Source: Membranipora membranacea (taxonomy: Eukaryota; Bryozoa; Gymnolaemata; Cheilostomatida; Membraniporidae). From it: 64,000 nt of DNA. Below, one piece after another: positions 61,101 to 64,000 of this stretch. The notes beneath the pieces were generated by a model that did not search any database, was not told the DNA's origin, and worked only from the letters and a program-made list of their open reading frames with translations. Each line of letters starts with the position of its first letter. Position 1 is the stretch's first letter. A program made the position numbers and the translations under genes. The DNA lies in NCBI GenBank assembly GCA_914767715.1, contig OU612066.1:11783001-11847000 (forward strand), written 5' to 3'.

Positions 61101-63737
61101 GTTGTCGTTATTGGCTCTATCTCCACACGAAACACAACAACGAAGTAGACTATCAGTGATCCGTTTCTGCAAACATGATATATCAAGACACCATTAAATG
61201 TCTCAAATACTTTTTTGAGGTACGAATTCTTTCATACACCAAAAGAGCATGGCTTCACAGCAAATTTCTCACGTTATATACTTCATAAACTTGAATCACA
61301 TGAATCTTGTTGATGAAAACATATAGTATGAGGTAAAATTGAAGAGAAGGATACTATACTGGAATTTTGTATCTAGAATTTGCCATGAAAATCATTGTGA
61401 TGATTTGATATGATATAACACAGCTTCTAATGGTCAAAATACCATTTAGATTTATGCAATAAGAACCACACAAGTCTCAAGTACAATGGAGTTCCTTCAA
61501 CAATTTACGTTGAATTGAAATCAACAATGTGATCAACACGGCAGCCTATTTTATAGAAGCAATACAATCACTGAAAGTGAAACCTCCTCTGATTTCAGGA
61601 AAATAGTCTATCTCGCACAGAGAAATCATGGAAATGCGCAGCCGTCTTACAGAAACGACTCTGATGTGATCCATCCATGTACTGTATTTTTTTTATTGGC
61701 CCTCTCTATGAAGGGTAAACTATTATGATACTATCTCCTTGATCGGAATATTACTCACCCACTACTGTTCATTACAGTCCTAACGTACATATAACAAATA
61801 ATCTCAATAGTTTTTACCAAGTTCTTGATGCACATGAGTTGACTACAGAAGATGCATCTTCTTGTTACACGGTGAATATTAAATTTATCAAGCATGATGT
61901 CCAAATTCAGCAACAGTAACTAAAACATGACATTTCTTCATGCAACTAACTAAATTGTTTTAATCGGGAAAACCCTCGGGAAAACCTTACCCAAAGCCCG
62001 TGACGATGCAACCAGCATACTCTTGTGAAATGTTAGCACTGGCATAAGCCTGATCAACATTTCCGCAGAAGTTGTCGGCCTCTTCCTGGAACTCTTCTGA
62101 GTCCGGATCATTCAAAGCTTCAGTAAAATTCTTGTTTATTGATACAGTAGAGTTGAAGGCTCCTACAATAAAGGATGTGTGTGAGAATGTCATGCTCTTA
62201 ATCTCAGATAACAACAACAAAAATCTTTTTCCTAGAAGAAATAGCTGCTGAGCTTAACCAGCCTTTTGAGCAAATGAGAACATCTACGGAGGGTAGGCTA
62301 GAATCCCAACCTTTCTGCTACAATCATAATGTACAATATGGACATGTTTTAGCCCAGAGCTATCTTCTGTGTGCTCAAGAGAGGGTAAATCCGCTCTTAA
62401 AACTCATAATGAGAATCAGAAGCCATTATCTTCTCTGATTTGTATTTTATGCTCTGTGATTAGACAGACATACTTATCACTGCAGGAATAGCAGTTGTTG
62501 TAGGTATGGTAGTTGTTGTTGGTTCAACTGTGGTCGTTGTCTGTGTCACTGTTGTATTTGGCTGAATAGTTGTAGAATTAGCTGTGGTTGTCGGCGCTGG
62601 CGTTGTTGAAGTTGTTGTTGGTAATGTAGTAGTGGTTGGTGTTGTTATTGTGGTGGTTGAGATGGTGGTTGTAGGGATTGTGGTGGTTGTTGGAGTTGTT
62701 GTAGTTGTTGGCGTTGTTGTGGTTGTCGGCGTTGTTGTGGTTGTTGGTGTAGTGGCAGATGCAGTTGATGTTGTGAAAACTGTCACTCCTGTGAAAAGCG
62801 TTAGAATAATCAAATATACAGAGTTTTTTACACCTAAAGAACTTTTTCTTGAGCAATGTGACAAGGCTCAGTTGTTTAATAACACAGTACGGTGTTATAA
62901 CTGGTAAAATTTACTAGCTTTAATCTGGCCTCAGAGCCTCATACTTTGTAGTTATCTTATCTTACCTAAAGCATTATCCTGTACCACAACGCACCTTATA
63001 GCGAGTTTATGCAAATTTACTTATCTTGTCAGTTCGCGGGTTTTTCTCATCCCTTTCATTCTAGACAACTGAAGTGACAAGTCATCTTTTCACAATTCCC
63101 ACCCTCCCGCCCTAAAATACTACCTTATGTTACTATATTTCTCAGTGTGTGAAAGGTGACTTGGGTGCATGTGTAGTTGGTGCTAAATTTTCCGCCTTTT
63201 CTAAAGTATCGAGGCCGAATTTCCTCCTATAAAGTTCTTGCCCTGCCCATGCTGTTCTCCAGCAACTTCTGTACTTACTAAAATGTTTATTTCTAACTTA
63301 TTGGGGGTTAACCAGGAAATGGCGTATTAGTCGCCCCCCTCCTATAGGGGAACCCCCGGCTATCTTGTTAATCATTGAGGTAAGAAAAAATATATAAAAT
63401 ATCGGTTTTGATATACAGTGCAGTTCACTTAATTCAAAGCACTGGGGACCACAAAGATTTGTTCTAATTAAGATGAGTCTGAATTTAGTGAGATTTGGAT
63501 GAACTGCATTTGTAATATGGAAAATATTTTTCTAGAAACAGATTTGGTGACATGAACTTGTTGATGTATTGTAGCTTACCTTCAAATTTTAAGCTGAGCA
63601 GGTCGACATCATATTCACCAAATGAAGATGAATTAACCGCTGATATAATCTCTGTTTGAAATCTGTCTAGGATAAACTGAGTTGTTATATCCCTCCCTGA
63701 GAAATCTATCTGATAGTCTACTATAACACTTCCATCA
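34164..63737 (-). CDS. Giant SEA-domain mucin-like protein (N terminus off window)
   Basis: Eleven exons: 63737-63580, 62788-62474, 62162-61991, 61166-60931, 60734-57735, 57600-57441, 57106-40730, 40438-40226, 39176-36997, 35331-35172, 34749-34164. With these borders every phase matches and the total is 7,851 codons plus stop. The protein alternates SEA-like domains, each split by a phase-2 intron just before the GSxxV strand, with Ser/Thr/Glu-rich, presumably O-glycosylated linkers. Modules are bounded by phase-1 introns, the usual setting for exon shuffling and module duplication. SEA domains are typical of membrane mucins and other glycosylated surface proteins. No transmembrane helix or cytoplasmic tail was seen. 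The C terminus here ends TTSEIT at a TAG, although a weak donor two codons earlier could lead to another exon. It may be a secreted or surface mucin of epithelium or mucus. Confidence 0.8.
34167..34490 (-). repeat. C-terminal 24-27-bp coding minisatellite
   Basis: About a dozen units encode (P/Q)AGTTT(S/G)M and variants. This is a short Thr/Pro/Gly/Met mucin-like tract at the C terminus of the giant protein. Confidence 0.85.
34560..35331 (-). other. SEA-like domain 5
   Basis: First half in the 160-nt exon 35331-35172: AFTVDVSLNISWISDYLNTT...MEVCEAILDAYNSGDDMLCVVHSIR. Second half at the start of exon 34749: NDSVTVSTVIVMLDF...LTAYLVDNLND. The cleavage motif is degenerate (NDSVTV). TAYLVDNLND closely parallels TMYLVDNLDG of domain 4, marking these as the closest pair. 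Confidence 0.6.
35557..36918. mobile_element. 1.36-kb fold-back element flanked by TTAA
   Basis: The ends are GGTAGAGACACGGGGGTC and its inverted copy. The whole element folds on itself around a centre near 36.23 kb, with two ~650-bp arms that look about 85-90 percent identical by eye. TTAA lies directly outside both ends (35553-35556 and 36919-36922). No coding capacity was seen. It sits in the intron between the linker exon and SEA domain 5. Confidence 0.85.
36997..38800 (-). repeat. Ser/Thr-rich linker with short STxxETSESTEPSY repeats
   Basis: Dozens of imperfect copies of 9-14 residue motifs such as DSTIETSESTEPSY and DSTVASSESTDPSY follow one another, with longer duplicated blocks (for example 37362-37480 and 37485-37620). 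The exon ends TDCNY before donor GTGAGT at 36997. The antisense strand shows long open frames that are a by-product of this composition. Confidence 0.85.
39000..40438 (-). other. SEA-like domain 4
   Basis: First half in exon 40438-40226: KTVIVSLCNTWTQHTTLYG...SLQRELHNSI...CNWLGLIEL. Second half at the start of exon 39176-36997: QGSIIADVAIIFSQLT...LTMYLVDNLDGF. The acceptor at 40438 keeps phase with the strong GTAAGA donor at 40730. An acceptor at 40385 would give exactly 160 nt, as in domains 3 and 5, but leaves the phase unmatched. Confidence 0.6.
39177..40225. other. Mucin intron within SEA domain 4
   Basis: Splits the two halves of SEA domain 4. Minus-strand frames near 39.4-39.9 kb have no motif. 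No repeat was recognised. Confidence 0.5.
40980..56720 (-). repeat. About 38 tandem 393/417-bp coding repeats in one 16.4-kb exon
   Basis: The unit encodes 131 or 139 residues with landmarks GSGREQG, ESDFETTVETSATDF, STEQTTEPGSP, TTDKDVSQSTTD, LDSISSSTDVTGPFA and GVASTTEND. The first four or so units at the N-terminal side are 131 aa. Later units carry an extra 8 residues, L(R/W)LSS(S/T)T(E/D), giving 139 aa (417 bp). A few have a two-residue deletion (411 bp). There are no Cys residues in the repeat. Adjacent units group into near-identical multi-unit blocks offset by 2,085/2,502 bp and by 4,164/4,581 bp. Confidence 0.9.
56890..57600 (-). other. SEA-like domain 3
   Basis: The 160-nt exon 57600-57441 encodes FYEVVVTLDRVWTTALDD...SEVCGNVEAAL...QCIVLGF. 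The start of the giant exon (from 57106) gives GVNASAQVKLALISC and a helix-like remainder through LNCKSTQ. The cleavage motif is replaced by NASAQV, so self-cleavage is not expected. Confidence 0.6.
57735..60734 (-). repeat. 3.0-kb linker exon with five ~360-423-bp repeats
   Basis: The exon encodes 1,000 residues that are Ser/Thr/Glu/Asp-rich. The front part is simple TTT/TTE sequence. The rest has five copies of a ~120-140 residue unit marked by STT(D/E)EKDDK(A/T)AT, STFYPST and DDNLISSTEYE, with a QFTTDER..STDQP segment between them. The two middle units (near 58.55 and 58.93 kb) are almost identical. Confidence 0.85.
60931..62162 (-). other. SEA-like domain 2 with Thr-rich insertion
   Basis: Exon 62162-61991 gives the first half (AFNSTVSINKNFTEAL...FCGNVDQAY...GCIVTGFG). 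Exon 61166-60931 gives NGSLIVYFVVVF, then about 35 Thr/Met/Pro-rich residues (ITTTIPPMNTTTDG...), then the helical end (IFGLFVVAVLTNNL...). The cleavage-type GSLIV motif is present. The Thr-rich block interrupts the domain after the first strand of the second half. Confidence 0.6.
61167..61990. other. Mucin intron within SEA domain 2
   Basis: Splits the SEA domain 2 halves in phase 2. Nothing recognisable inside. Confidence 0.55.
62474..62788 (-). repeat. Thr-rich linker exon (TTTTTP repeats)
   Basis: About 105 residues, largely tandem PTTTT and related 5-6 residue repeats, ending AVI. It is a classical mucin-type O-glycosylation segment between SEA 1 and SEA 2. On the plus strand it appears as a GTT/GGT-rich repeat. 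Confidence 0.85.
62789..63579. other. Mucin intron between SEA domain 1 and the Thr-rich linker
   Basis: Phase-1 intron (donor GTAAGC, acceptor TTTTCACAG). No coding frame or repeat recognised inside. Confidence 0.55.
63580..63737 (-). other. SEA-like domain 1, second half
   Basis: The exon encodes DGSVIVDYQIDFSGRDI and a following amphipathic stretch ending SLKFE. GSVIV matches the GSVVV autoproteolysis site of cleaving SEA domains. The first half lies upstream of the window edge. The exon starts in phase 2 and ends in phase 1. Confidence 0.65.
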
Positions 63738-64000
63738 CTGCAACAACAAAAATCGTGATGATAGAATATACAGATGAAACAGAATAATTCACACTCACTT
63801 CCACATTAGCATTTTCACGCAGCCACTTACAAATTTAGACACTCAAGCTGAGTTTATGTTTGGTTACAAGTAAAACAGAAACACAGCCACGACAATATTC
63901 ACCGTAAAGTTTAAAAACCGGTGAATGTGAAGGGTAGCTCAATTCAATGATGAGTTTTTAAAATGACCTCAGAGGATTATATTGAAAACTGAAAGCAACA

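Overview
This window is eukaryotic, from an animal and most likely a marine invertebrate bilaterian. Genes are split by GT-AG introns with consistent phases. One gene is the metazoan mitochondrial helicase Twinkle, and others belong to PP1, ARF and SEA-mucin families. Introns and intergenic DNA hold SINE, LINE, MITE and fold-back debris. I cannot name the species. All exon models were read by hand from splice sites, reading frame and remembered family motifs; no search was run.

Layout. (1) 0.2-0.4 kb, minus: one exon of a degenerate ARF-like GTPase, cut by the window edge. (2) 2.2-5.8 kb, minus: a TATA-promoted secreted protein of 689 aa with four RMSRG repeats in a Ser/Glu/Asp-rich (S-x-E) background. 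(3) 5.8-12.05 kb: no gene; repeats, tiny inverted-repeat insertions and a decayed LINE reverse-transcriptase fragment. (4) 12.05-24.4 kb, minus: three tandem PP1-related units. Only the upstream one (C) has all seven exons; A and B hold exons 3-7. All three have lost metal-binding or catalytic residues, so they look like pseudophosphatases. (5) 26.07-32.72 kb, plus: complete 13-exon Twinkle (TWNK) gene, 642 aa. (6) 34.16-63.74 kb, minus: eleven exons of a giant modular mucin, 7,851 codons in this window with the N terminus beyond the edge. It alternates split SEA-like domains with Ser/Thr-rich repeat exons. One exon is 16.4 kb and carries about 38 copies of a 131-139 aa repeat.

The most unusual signal is a family of five tiny palindromes (17-34 bp, ends CAAGG...CCTTG), each flanked by a 7-bp direct repeat. 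Two of them can be compared with an empty paralogous site inside this same window (intron copies A versus B, and two tRNA-like SINE heads). In both cases the comparison shows insertion of the palindrome plus a 7-bp target duplication. Other notable structures are a 1.36-kb near-perfect fold-back with TTAA flanks in a mucin intron, and a tandem duplication that built the hybrid PP1-like unit B.

The genes do not form an operon or an obvious pathway. PP1-like C and TWNK are divergent neighbours; TWNK and the mucin gene converge.
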